A stretch of 64,000 nucleotides of DNA, from the NCBI GenBank assembly GCA_910585955.1, contig CAJUGC010000010.1, positions 1-64,000 of the forward strand, read 5' to 3'. Both the position numbers and the translations under genes were made by a program. The notes beneath the pieces are model-generated. The model was not told the DNA's origin. It saw nothing but the letters and a program-made list of their open reading frames with translations, and did not search any database. This document shows positions 7,212 to 15,159 of this stretch, piece after piece. Source of the DNA: an uncultured Christensenella sp. (GTDB lineage: Bacteria > Bacillota > Clostridia > Christensenellales > Pumilibacteraceae). The number at the start of each line of letters is the position of its first letter. Within the stretch, counting starts at the first letter, position 1.

Positions 7212-8852
7212 ATGAAAGCCGTAATTTACGCAAGATATTCAAGTGATAATCAAAGAGAAGAAAGTATCGAAGGTCAGATGCGCGACTGTATGCAATATGC
7301 CGAGTACAATGATATTCGGGTGGTCGGCAGTTACATAGATAGGGCTTTATCGGCAAAGACGGATAATCGCCCTAACTTTCAGAAGATGATTAAAGACAGC
7401 GCAAAGCGACTGTTTGATGTGATTATCGTTTGGAAGTTAGACCGCTTTGCTCGTAACCGTTTTGATAGTGCATACTACAAAAATATACTCAAAAAGAACG
7501 GCGTTCGTGTGGTATCCGCAAAGGAAAGTATTTCCGAAGGTGCGGAAGGCATTATCTTGGAATCGGTCTTGGAGGGCTATGCTGAATATTATTCCGTCGA
7601 GCTTGCCGAAAAAGTAACACGCGGAATGACGGACAATGCGTTAAAAGCTATGTCGAACGGCGGCATTACTCCGCTTGGATATTATCTTGATGACGAACAG
7701 CATTTGCAGATAGACGAAAGCAAAGCACCGTTTGTCCGTGAGATTTTTCAACGTTTTGCAGACGGAGAAATGATTAAAACTATTATAGCCGATATGAACG
7801 CTCGCGGCGTGGGTATGACCGTTCGTATGAAAAAGAAGCCTGGCAAGAAGCCTTACACAAAACCACTCGGCTATAACAATGTGCGCCGTATGCTTTCCAA
7901 CCGTAAATACATAGGCGAATACCGTTTCAAAGATATAATTCTTGAAGGTGCTATTCCTGCAATTATAGACAAGGACTTGTTCGAGAAGGTACAAAAACGC
8001 ATAGAAGTAAATACCCGTGCGCCCGCTATTCATAAAGCTGAAGATGAGTATCTTTTGACTACGCATTTATTCTGTGGTAAGTGCAAGGCAGTGATGATTG
8101 GCGACAGCGGCACGGGCAAGAAAGGCACGGTCTATCATTACTATAAATGCGCCAATGCAAAGAAAACGCACACTTGCGACAAGAAAACCGTAAACAAAGA
8201 TTTTATCGAAAACGCCGTGATTAAAGCCGTAATGGAAAAGATTATGGACGACGAGCTAATGGAACAGTTGTCTTATAAACTCTACGATTTGCAAATGCAA
8301 GAAAGTTCGTTATTGTCCGCATTGCAAACGCAGTTAGCCGACGTGGAAAGCGGTATCGAAAATATGCTCAATGCAATACAGCAAGGCATTGTTTTAGACA
8401 GTACGAAAAAACGGCTTTCCGACTTGGAAAACCGCAAGAAAGAATTAGAGATTGAAATAGCGCAAGAACAAATTACGCGACCCGTCCTTACAAGAGAACA
8501 GATACACTTCGGTTTGACGAAATTCAGAAAGTTAGATTTGTCCACGCAGAAAGGAAAGCAGACTTTGATTGACGGCTTCGTAAACACAATTTATCTTTTC
8601 GACGACTATGCCATTATCACTTGCAACTACAAGGACGGCAAAGAAAAGATTACGTTTAAAGATATAGAGAATTCCGAACTCGGAGAGTTTATAAAAAACA
8701 AATCCGAACAAGGGTGTTCGGATTTGTTAGTAGATGGTGACCCCATCGGGATTCGAACCCGAGTTACCGCCGTGAAAGGGCGATGTCTTAGGCCTCTTGA
8801 CCATGGGGCCGCGAGCGTCGTCGCTTGCGCAAGAAGCGGCGACGTGTGGTAG
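7212..8852 (+). CDS. large serine recombinase (integrase) with tRNA-derived C-terminal tail
   Basis: A 546-codon frame encoding a large serine recombinase that would integrate and excise the element. The resolvase domain (1-150) has the YARYSSDNQ motif with catalytic Ser near residue 10 and the WKLDRFARNR block. A recombinase domain (165-275), a zinc ribbon (CGKC at 288-291, C313, C322) and a coiled coil (365-420) follow. The element's own part seems to end near residue 494. The rest is read from the tRNA operon terminator (about 495-506) and from the antisense strand of tRNA-Glu and tRNA-Met (from residue 508), giving a basic tail beginning GDPIGIRTRV. The frame therefore crosses the integration junction. 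GAGG lies 8 nt before the ATG. Confidence 0.92.
   Translation: MKAVIYARYSSDNQREESIEGQMRDCMQYAEYNDIRVVGSYIDRALSAKTDNRPNFQKMIKDSAKRLFDVIIVWKLDRFARNRFDSAYYKNILKKNGVRVVSAKESISEGAEGIILESVLEGYAEYYSVELAEKVTRGMTDNALKAMSNGGITPLGYYLDDEQHLQIDESKAPFVREIFQRFADGEMIKTIIADMNARGVGMTVRMKKKPGKKPYTKPLGYNNVRRMLSNRKYIGEYRFKDIILEGAIPAIIDKDLFEKVQKRIEVNTRAPAIHKAEDEYLLTTHLFCGKCKAVMIGDSGTGKKGTVYHYYKCANAKKTHTCDKKTVNKDFIENAVIKAVMEKIMDDELMEQLSYKLYDLQMQESSLLSALQTQLADVESGIENMLNAIQQGIVLDSTKKRLSDLENRKKELEIEIAQEQITRPVLTREQIHFGLTKFRKLDLSTQKGKQTLIDGFVNTIYLFDDYAIITCNYKDGKEKITFKDIENSELGEFIKNKSEQGCSDLLVDGDPIGIRTRVTAVKGRCLRPLDHGAASVVACARSGDVW
8693..8728 (-). terminator. intrinsic terminator of the tRNA-Met/tRNA-Glu operon
   Basis: Perfect 14-bp arms (8697-8710 and 8715-8728) enclose a 4-nt loop. 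A run of six A on the plus strand (8693-8698) gives the T-run on the minus strand. It lies 7 bp beyond the 3' end of tRNA-Glu and within the recombinase reading frame. Confidence 0.85.
8735..8810 (-). tRNA. tRNA-Glu (anticodon TTC)
   Basis: The minus strand folds as a 76-nt tRNA with a 7-bp acceptor stem starting GGCCCCA, loop CTTTCAC giving anticodon TTC, the GGTTCGAATCC T arm and an encoded CCA end. It is the second gene of a two-tRNA operon. The recombinase frame is antisense to it, and the tRNA remains intact after integration. Confidence 0.95.
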
Positions 8853-8923
8853 CGGCAGTTGGGCTCGAACCAACGACCAATCGGGTATGAACCGAGTACT
8901 CTAGCCAACTGAGCTATGCCGCC
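8847..8923 (-). tRNA. tRNA-Met (anticodon CAT, elongator-like)
   Basis: A 77-nt tRNA on the minus strand with acceptor GGCGGCA, anticodon loop TTCATAC, T arm GGTTCGAGCCC and encoded CCA. G1 faces U72, so it lacks the unpaired position 1-72 typical of initiator tRNA, which favours an elongator tRNA-Met. The tRNA-Ile that reads ATA (lysidine-modified CAT) cannot be excluded by the anticodon alone. Confidence 0.92.
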
Positions 8924-8941
8924 ACAAAATACAGCTTACTC

Positions 8942-8970
8942 ATTATAGCAGAAATAAATCGGTTTGGCAA
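8942..8970 (-). promoter_or_regulatory. promoter of the tRNA operon
   Basis: On the minus strand TTGCCA (8965-8970), a 17-bp spacer and a perfect TATAAT (8942-8947) precede tRNA-Met by 18 bp. Confidence 0.8.
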
Positions 8971-9026
8971 CTGTTTAATCGCACATATCGCAAAATATTT
9001 TTATAACGATAAGCGCAGCAGCACGG

Positions 9027-9043
9027 AAAAACCCGAGGGTTTA
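9027..9043 (-). terminator. weak terminator-like hairpin after the Hpt gene
   Basis: A short stem AAACCC/GGGTTT followed by extra T residues on the minus strand lies 17 bp beyond the stop codon of the Hpt gene. The stem is short, so termination here is uncertain. Confidence 0.4.
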
Positions 9044-9059
9044 AAGGACGAGCATAACA

Positions 9060-9416
9060 TTATATGCCAAAATACGATTTGAGAGCCTTTGTCACGTCGG
9101 CATAAGCCGCTTTGAGTTTTTCAAACAGCGCGGGTATCGCCGCATCGTTGCCCGCACGATACTCCTCTACTATCTTAGCCGCAAGAGATTGCAGTTCTTT
9201 AAAGTCGAAGTTGCCGGCAAGTCCCTTCATCGTATGAGCGGCGCGAAATATCGCGTCTCTGTCCCCTGACGACATTGCCTGTTCGAGCTGCGCATACGTT
9301 CCGTCGTCGAGAAACTTTTTCAAAAACTTTTCAAGCATAGCCGATGATCCTCCGAAACGCTTTAAAACCTCGTCGCAGTTTTCGTTTATGCCTAAGTAAA
9401 ACTCCTGTAACGTCAT
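9060..9416 (-). CDS. histidine phosphotransfer (Hpt) domain protein
   Basis: A 118-residue all-helical protein consisting of one Hpt domain. The phosphoacceptor block AAHTMKGLAGN (His near residue 61) is intact. Hpt proteins pass phosphate between receiver domains in multistep relays. The gene follows the REC-HD-GYP-GGDEF gene by 12 bp, and that gene follows a hybrid kinase with two receivers, so the three genes together supply every step of a phosphorelay: kinase, receiver, Hpt, output receiver. AAGGAG lies 9 nt before the ATG. The domain assignment is clear; the direction of phosphate flow is inferred. Confidence 0.88.
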   Translation of the reverse strand: MTLQEFYLGINENCDEVLKRFGGSSAMLEKFLKKFLDDGTYAQLEQAMSSGDRDAIFRAAHTMKGLAGNFDFKELQSLAAKIVEEYRAGNDAAIPALFEKLKAAYADVTKALKSYFGI

Positions 9417-9428
9417 GATGATATCTCC

Positions 9429-12314
9429 TTATTTCCCTTTTTTATTTTGTCTTTCCTTTTCGTAAACGAGATGGTCGTTCTCGCTCATTGCGCGAATCGA
9501 AAACTCGTCGGTTCTTTCTATAAGATCGCTTATCTTCCCGAGTGCGCGCAGAGCGCCTATGCCGAAGCCGGCGTTCACTTCCTTCATGGAATTCTTAATA
9601 TTCTTAAGAATAGCGTCGAATCGTTTGACGGTAAGGCTTTTCAAAATAACGGCAAACTTATTACCGTCGCCGTGTACGACTGCGTCGGTGCTCCTCACGC
9701 TTTCCGAAAGACATTCGGCGATCTTTTTTTCGACTTCGCTCGACTTCACGTTGTCGCTTCCGTCGAAGTTCACTACGATAAGCGAGTAAAAGTCCGTCTG
9801 CGTACCGAGCTGTTCGTCGAAATACTGTTTGTTGAACGTCCCCGTTCCCGCATCCGAATACAGCTTGCCGCCCTTGCGATCGATTATACCTATCAGCTGT
9901 GCCTTGTCGTAAATATCGCCAAGCATCTCTTCGTCCATCGGAACGGTTATTTCGACGACGTATGCCCCCCTGTCGCACTCGACGTAGTAAGCTATCTGCT
10001 TGTATAGCTCGTTGCCGCGGTATACGACGCCCGAGGCGCGACTTCTCGTCATGAGCGAGCACTCGCCCACACTGCTGCGGGCGCTTCCGCGATAACCCTC
10101 GTCTCCCACCGTTGTCTTTAGCGTTCCGTCGGTCTCGGCCTTATATTTTTTCCCGCCGCCGACATCGTAAACGCGTATAACTTCGAAAATCCTGCGAAGC
10201 TCTTTTAAAAAGTTCGTAAGCTGAGCCTTGTCGGCAAGCTTAACTATTCCGCTCGACGTGCCGTCATCCTCTATGCTCGAGAGCGACGTAAACTCTTCCG
10301 TAAGTTCGTCGCTGAAATAGCAGAAACGATTTTTGCCCGAATTTTTCGCTTCGTAAGCGGCTCGGTCGGCACAGTTGAACAGAGTGGTGAAATCTCTGCC
10401 GCACACTTTCGTATCCGCAACGCCCATGCTGACGGATATCGGCATACTGTTGAACGGCTGCGTAAGAAGCGAAAAAATTCTTTTGACCGTCGCTTCCTGA
10501 GTCGGATGTCCCTCCAAAAGCACGAGAAACTCGTCTCCGCCGAATCGCGCTATTATATCGTCGCGCCTCAGTCCCGTCTTTAATGTGCTCGCAATGTGCT
10601 TTAAAACCTGATTGCCGAATTCGTGACCGTAATTGTCGTTTATAGTCTTGAAATAATCGAGATCGACCATAAGCATAAGATAGTTCGTCTCGGCATCTTC
10701 GAGCTTCTTTATTATCTTTTCCCTACCGGTCTCGCTGTTGTACAGCATGGTAAGACCGTCGTGCGTCGCCTTGTGACGCAACGCGCACATCGCGGAATGT
10801 TCTTTCGTTATGTCGACAAGCTTGCCTATTACACCCATGTGCTTGCCCGTATCTTCGGAAAACAGCGTGCGGCAAGTCGCCCTGACCATGCGCATTTCGC
10901 CGCCGAGCGGAATCTCGAAATCCATGTCGAACGAAACCTTTTCGGGCGTCGTGCTTGCGACCACCTGTCTGAACCGCTCGAGCGTTTCCTCTCCGAACAG
11001 AGTGCGCACTTTTTCGTCGTCTGCGGGATTGACGGTGATCTCGTCGAGTCCGAGCTTTCTCTCGCCGAAGTCATAGACCATAAGCAGAGGCGGATTATAT
11101 GTCAACTCGAACTGTATTTCGTGCGAAATTTCGGCGTAGAAGCGATTTTTTATGCGCTCGTTTTCCAAAAGAGTCAACGTGCGCGCCGAAGTGGAAAGTT
11201 CTTCGTGTTGCATGATCTCTTCCGTCACGCCTTTCATTTTCTTATACGGATCCTGCCCGAACGAGTTTATTTTCAGCTCTTCGACAAGGCGGTCGGAAAT
11301 GTCCTGCAGACACTCGAGCAGCACGGGATTAAATATGCCGCACTCGCCGTTTATTATCATTTCCATAGCCTTTTCGTGAGAGAACGCCTTTTTATATACG
11401 CGCTCGCTCGTAAGCGCGTCGTAAACGTCGGCAATCGAAACTATCTGAGCCGAAATCGGAATTTCGTCGCCCTTGAGTCCGTCGGGATAACCCTTTCCGT
11501 CGAATCTTTCGTGATGATAACGGCAAATTTCGCGTGCGTACTTTATGAGTTTTTCGTCGCTCAAAAAGTCGAGCGAATCGAGCATGGACGCGCCTATGGT
11601 CGTATGCGTTTTCATTACAGCGAATTCTTCGGGCGTAAACCTTCCCGGCTTATTCAAAATCTCGTCCGGAATTCCTATTTTACCGATGTCGTGAAGAGCG
11701 GACGCCGTCGAAATAAGAGAAGCGTCGGTAGGAGTCAGCTCGTATTTTTCGGTCCTGAACGCAAGATTATGGAGCAGAAGATCGACTATGGTGCGAATAT
11801 GCAAAACGTGAAGTCCGCTTTCGCCGTTTCTGAACTCTACGATGTGCGAGAGAATGGTTATCATAAGATTGTTCATCTTCTCTCGCTCGTATATCTGATC
11901 GGTCACAAGCCCCACAAGCTTTTTCTGTTTGCCGGAAAGCATGAGCGTATTCATAACTCTTCGGCGCACGATCCAGGCGTCGAACGGACGGTTGATAAAC
12001 TCCGTGACTCCCATTTCGTAAGCACGTTCTATGTACGAACTCGACGTTTCTGACGATATCATTATTACGGGCACGTCCTTTATCCAGCCCTTGCTGTTCA
12101 TGACGGCAAGCACTTCGAAGCCGTCCATTTTCGGCATAACTATATCGAGAAGCACCAGGTCTATATCCGTGCCGCGGCTCGTCAAAATACCGACGGCTTC
12201 GACGCCGTCCTCGGCTTCGAGAATCTCGAACTCGCTGCCGAGCATATCGGCGAGAAGCGCGCGATTGATCTCTATATCGTCTGCAATAAGAATAGTTTGT
12301 TTTTTCTTTTTCAC
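9429..12314 (-). CDS. response regulator with HD-GYP and GGDEF domains
   Basis: A 961-residue cytoplasmic protein. Receiver domain at 1-125 (phosphoacceptor Asp in LLDIVMPKMDG). HD-GYP phosphodiesterase-type domain at about 150-340 (ALHDIGKIGIPDEIL, then HHERFDGKGYPDG). A PAS-like region lies at about 390-510, followed by a GGDEF domain at about 515-680 with an intact RFGGDEF signature. The last 250 residues contain a second, degenerate GGDEF-like domain (HGDGNKFAVIL) that has probably lost catalysis. It therefore carries both synthesis-type and breakdown-type domains for cyclic di-GMP. The start is GTG, 4 bp before the kinase stop end, in tight operon arrangement with the hybrid kinase upstream and Hpt downstream. 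Domain identity is firm; which catalytic activity dominates is not known. Confidence 0.88.
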   Translation of the reverse strand: MKKKKQTILIADDIEINRALLADMLGSEFEILEAEDGVEAVGILTSRGTDIDLVLLDIVMPKMDGFEVLAVMNSKGWIKDVPVIMISSETSSSYIERAYEMGVTEFINRPFDAWIVRRRVMNTLMLSGKQKKLVGLVTDQIYEREKMNNLMITILSHIVEFRNGESGLHVLHIRTIVDLLLHNLAFRTEKYELTPTDASLISTASALHDIGKIGIPDEILNKPGRFTPEEFAVMKTHTTIGASMLDSLDFLSDEKLIKYAREICRYHHERFDGKGYPDGLKGDEIPISAQIVSIADVYDALTSERVYKKAFSHEKAMEMIINGECGIFNPVLLECLQDISDRLVEELKINSFGQDPYKKMKGVTEEIMQHEELSTSARTLTLLENERIKNRFYAEISHEIQFELTYNPPLLMVYDFGERKLGLDEITVNPADDEKVRTLFGEETLERFRQVVASTTPEKVSFDMDFEIPLGGEMRMVRATCRTLFSEDTGKHMGVIGKLVDITKEHSAMCALRHKATHDGLTMLYNSETGREKIIKKLEDAETNYLMLMVDLDYFKTINDNYGHEFGNQVLKHIASTLKTGLRRDDIIARFGGDEFLVLLEGHPTQEATVKRIFSLLTQPFNSMPISVSMGVADTKVCGRDFTTLFNCADRAAYEAKNSGKNRFCYFSDELTEEFTSLSSIEDDGTSSGIVKLADKAQLTNFLKELRRIFEVIRVYDVGGGKKYKAETDGTLKTTVGDEGYRGSARSSVGECSLMTRSRASGVVYRGNELYKQIAYYVECDRGAYVVEITVPMDEEMLGDIYDKAQLIGIIDRKGGKLYSDAGTGTFNKQYFDEQLGTQTDFYSLIVVNFDGSDNVKSSEVEKKIAECLSESVRSTDAVVHGDGNKFAVILKSLTVKRFDAILKNIKNSMKEVNAGFGIGALRALGKISDLIERTDEFSIRAMSENDHLVYEKERQNKKGK

Positions 12315-12317
12315 AGC

Positions 12318-15062
12318 CTACTTGTTCCTCTTGCGGTCGGGATCTATAAATTTTGCGAGAAGCGTTTTTACCCTTTCCATATCTATGGGCTTAGCGATAT
12401 GAGCGTTCATGCCTACGGTAAGACAATGCTTGATGTCGTCGGCAAAAGCGTCCGCCGTCATGGCGATTATGGGGATATCCTTATCTTTCTTATCGAGATC
12501 GCGTATTCTCGCCGCCGCCTCGTATCCGGTCATGACAGGCATGCGTATATCCATAAGTATGGCGTCGTACTCGTAGTCTTTCGACTTCTCGAAAAGATCC
12601 ACACAGATCTGTCCGTTATCCGCCCGCGTGACCTTTGCGCCCTCGCTTGTAAGCAGCGTCTCGGCAATCTCCCAATTGAGGTCGTTATCCTCGGCAAGCA
12701 GAATGTTCATGCCCTCGAGAGACACCTCTTTCTTGACTGCCGTCTCTTCGTCACGCACTCCTTCACCCGTATACTTTTTAAGTCCGTAATAGAGCGTCGA
12801 TTTAAACAGCGGCTTTGCGATAAAGCCTTTTATGCCCGCCGCGCGAGCCTCTTCCTCTATATCCGACCAATCGTATGCGGAAATGAGCAGAATGGGAATG
12901 TCGTCTCCGAGCTTTCTGTGAAGTTCCTTTGCCGTCTCTATTCCGTCCATGCCGGGAAGTTTCCAATCCATAAGCACGACGTTGTAATCGTCTTTCTTTT
13001 CGTGTCTTTCCACGGCTTTTTTGACCGCATCTTCACCAGAAAGCGTCCACTCGGCGTTCACGCCTATATCCTTCAAAGAAACGACAGCCGTTTCGCAAAG
13101 CTGCTTGTCGTCGTCCACGACAAGCATATTCCAATTCGGCAGAACCATATCAAGCTCCATGTCCTCTACTTTTTCGAGATCGAGCGTAACACGGAACTCC
13201 GTGCCTTTTCCGAGTTCGCTGTCTACCTCTATAGAGCCTTGCATTGCTTCGACGATGTGCTTTGTGATCGCCATGCCGAGACCCGCGCCTTCCGTTTTGT
13301 GGACGCGCATATTATCCTCGCGTACGAACGACTCGAATATCTTTTTCTGGAACTCCTTGGACATACCTATACCGCTGTCCTTGACCTTTATATGTACGCG
13401 AACGAAATTTTCCGATATAGGCGACGCTTCCTCGAAAAGCGATATGTTTATCGAGCCTTCCTCGGGCGTAAACTTTATGGCGTTCGACAGAAGATTCAAA
13501 AGAACCTGATTGAGTCTGACGCTGTCGCAATATACGTTTTCTTCGATTATGTTTCCGACCGAAATACCGAATTTCTGACGCTTCGTTTTTATCTGCGGCT
13601 GGACCATGGTAGAAATTCCGTCAAGCACTTCCTTAAGCGAGATGTGCTCCATATTAAGCGTCATTTTACCGCTTTCTATTTTCGACATGTCGAGCACGTC
13701 GTTTATAAGCCCCAGGAGATGCTTACTCGAAAGAGTTATCTTCTTAAGACAGTTTTGAACCTGCTGCTTATCTTCTATATTCGCCGTAGCTATCGCAGTC
13801 ATGCCAACAATGGCATTCATAGGCGTACGAATATCATGCGACATACTCGAAAGGAACTCGCTCTTGGCTTTGTTCGCCTCTTCGGCGATGAGACGAGCCT
13901 CTTTTATTTCGTTCATATTGCGCTTATTGAAAATGAGATAAAGCGCAAACAGCGTCATAAGTACGGCTACGAGCGTAAACGCCATTGCGACAGACATTAC
14001 GTTCCAAGTGGTGTTCAGACTTCTGACAGTCTCGCGTATTTGGTCGGAGCGCATGACCGTTATCAGCTGCCATTCCGAATAAGCGAGACGACAGCAGTGA
14101 ATACGAAGCTCGGCGCTGCTTACAGTCGTAAGAGCCGTGGAATAGTGCACCCCGCGCTGCATGGAGTCCTTCAACCTTTCTATGTATGCGTCCGCAGCCT
14201 CCTTGCTTTCCGCTTCGTTGTAAACGCGATCGAAATAGTTTTCCCCCTCCGAGACTTCGCTGCTTCTGATTACATATGTGCCGTCTTTTCTGATTATATG
14301 CGAATAAGTGGACTCACCCTCGCTTTCATGCATTGCACCGTCGTCGAGCCTTAAAAGCGCTTCGAGATATTCGACGGCAATACCTGCGACAAGCGCATCG
14401 GCGGTATCTCCGTTTCCAAGAGGATAATTTACGTCGAAACGCCAATCCTCGCTCGTCTGACCTTTTACGCCCTTACCCACAACGCCGAAAACGATTATGG
14501 CGTTACCCTCGGCGTCCTTGCCCACTGCGATTTTATTTTCCTTTTCCGCATCCACGCCCATTATCGAGTTGTAGAACGAAATAGGGTCGTCGAGACCTAT
14601 CTGAGACATATTGTCGTCGAGCATTATAAAACACTCGCTACTGTCGTAATCACTACTGTTATGGTTGTATTCCGATCCGTCGTAAAAAGCAAGATAGGAA
14701 AAATCGCGGGCTTTAGCTTCATGCACAAGTCCTTCGATTATCTGATCCATATCGGAATAATCGTTGGGCTGCATAGCGCGCGAAAGCGAACAGACCTGTT
14801 CGAGTCTGAGCCCCGTCGCCGTTTCAAAGCGCTTTGCTTCGTGATCGCCTATGCTCCCCATATACTGGTCGCTGACGCTGTCCATCGTGCTTCCGCTTCT
14901 GCTCGTCATAAATACGCCCATAAACGTGAACATAGCCGCACAGATAAGTCCGGCAAGCACGGTCGCCGCAATTATGATACGACCGAAAAGAGTTTCCTGA
15001 AGCTTTGCGTCGCCTTTCTTGCGTCGATTGCCTGATTCTGTTTTTATAACTTTTGCTTTCAT
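12318..15062 (-). CDS. membrane hybrid histidine kinase with two receiver domains
   Basis: A 914-residue sensor kinase. TM helix near residues 28-52, an extracytoplasmic sensor region of about 290 residues (Cache-like by size, not recognised in detail), TM2 near 350-375, then HisKA with FLSSMSHDIRTPMNAIVG, HATPase_c (LNQVLLNLLSNAIKF, GAGLGMAITKHIVE), and two receivers with Asp in VVLMDWKLPGMDG and AILMDIRMPVMTG. With the downstream Hpt and REC-HD-GYP-GGDEF genes it forms a full phosphorelay likely acting on cyclic di-GMP. I choose the ATG at 15062 (GGTGA 8 nt upstream); an in-frame GTG at 15074 has no ribosome binding site. A consensus-like promoter lies just upstream. Confidence 0.88.
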   Translation of the reverse strand: MKAKVIKTESGNRRKKGDAKLQETLFGRIIIAATVLAGLICAAMFTFMGVFMTSRSGSTMDSVSDQYMGSIGDHEAKRFETATGLRLEQVCSLSRAMQPNDYSDMDQIIEGLVHEAKARDFSYLAFYDGSEYNHNSSDYDSSECFIMLDDNMSQIGLDDPISFYNSIMGVDAEKENKIAVGKDAEGNAIIVFGVVGKGVKGQTSEDWRFDVNYPLGNGDTADALVAGIAVEYLEALLRLDDGAMHESEGESTYSHIIRKDGTYVIRSSEVSEGENYFDRVYNEAESKEAADAYIERLKDSMQRGVHYSTALTTVSSAELRIHCCRLAYSEWQLITVMRSDQIRETVRSLNTTWNVMSVAMAFTLVAVLMTLFALYLIFNKRNMNEIKEARLIAEEANKAKSEFLSSMSHDIRTPMNAIVGMTAIATANIEDKQQVQNCLKKITLSSKHLLGLINDVLDMSKIESGKMTLNMEHISLKEVLDGISTMVQPQIKTKRQKFGISVGNIIEENVYCDSVRLNQVLLNLLSNAIKFTPEEGSINISLFEEASPISENFVRVHIKVKDSGIGMSKEFQKKIFESFVREDNMRVHKTEGAGLGMAITKHIVEAMQGSIEVDSELGKGTEFRVTLDLEKVEDMELDMVLPNWNMLVVDDDKQLCETAVVSLKDIGVNAEWTLSGEDAVKKAVERHEKKDDYNVVLMDWKLPGMDGIETAKELHRKLGDDIPILLISAYDWSDIEEEARAAGIKGFIAKPLFKSTLYYGLKKYTGEGVRDEETAVKKEVSLEGMNILLAEDNDLNWEIAETLLTSEGAKVTRADNGQICVDLFEKSKDYEYDAILMDIRMPVMTGYEAAARIRDLDKKDKDIPIIAMTADAFADDIKHCLTVGMNAHIAKPIDMERVKTLLAKFIDPDRKRNK

Positions 15063-15100
15063 AGTATATTTCACCGCCGAAAGTAGTTGTATTTTATTTT

Positions 15101-15129
15101 ATTTTATCATTTGTCGAAAATAAAGTCAA
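15101..15129 (-). promoter_or_regulatory. promoter of the phosphorelay operon
   Basis: Minus strand TTGACT (15124-15129), 17-bp spacer, TAAAAT (15101-15106), about 39 bp before the kinase start. It lies between the kinase start and the end of malQ. Confidence 0.75.
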
Positions 15130-15130
15130 T

Positions 15131-15159
15131 GTTTAAAAGGGGGCTATTCTCTTTTAAAC
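15131..15159. repeat. 9-bp inverted repeat at the malQ stop
   Basis: GTTTAAAAG (15131-15139) and CTTTTAAAC (15151-15159) flank an 11-nt loop. The malQ stop codon lies inside the right arm. It may act as a weak terminator, but no T-run follows on the minus strand. Confidence 0.4.

Noticed and set aside
12297..14354. 685-codon open frame on the plus strand
   Set aside because: It is antisense to the hybrid kinase, rich in Arg, His and Leu, has no ribosome binding site, and the minus strand carries all family motifs.
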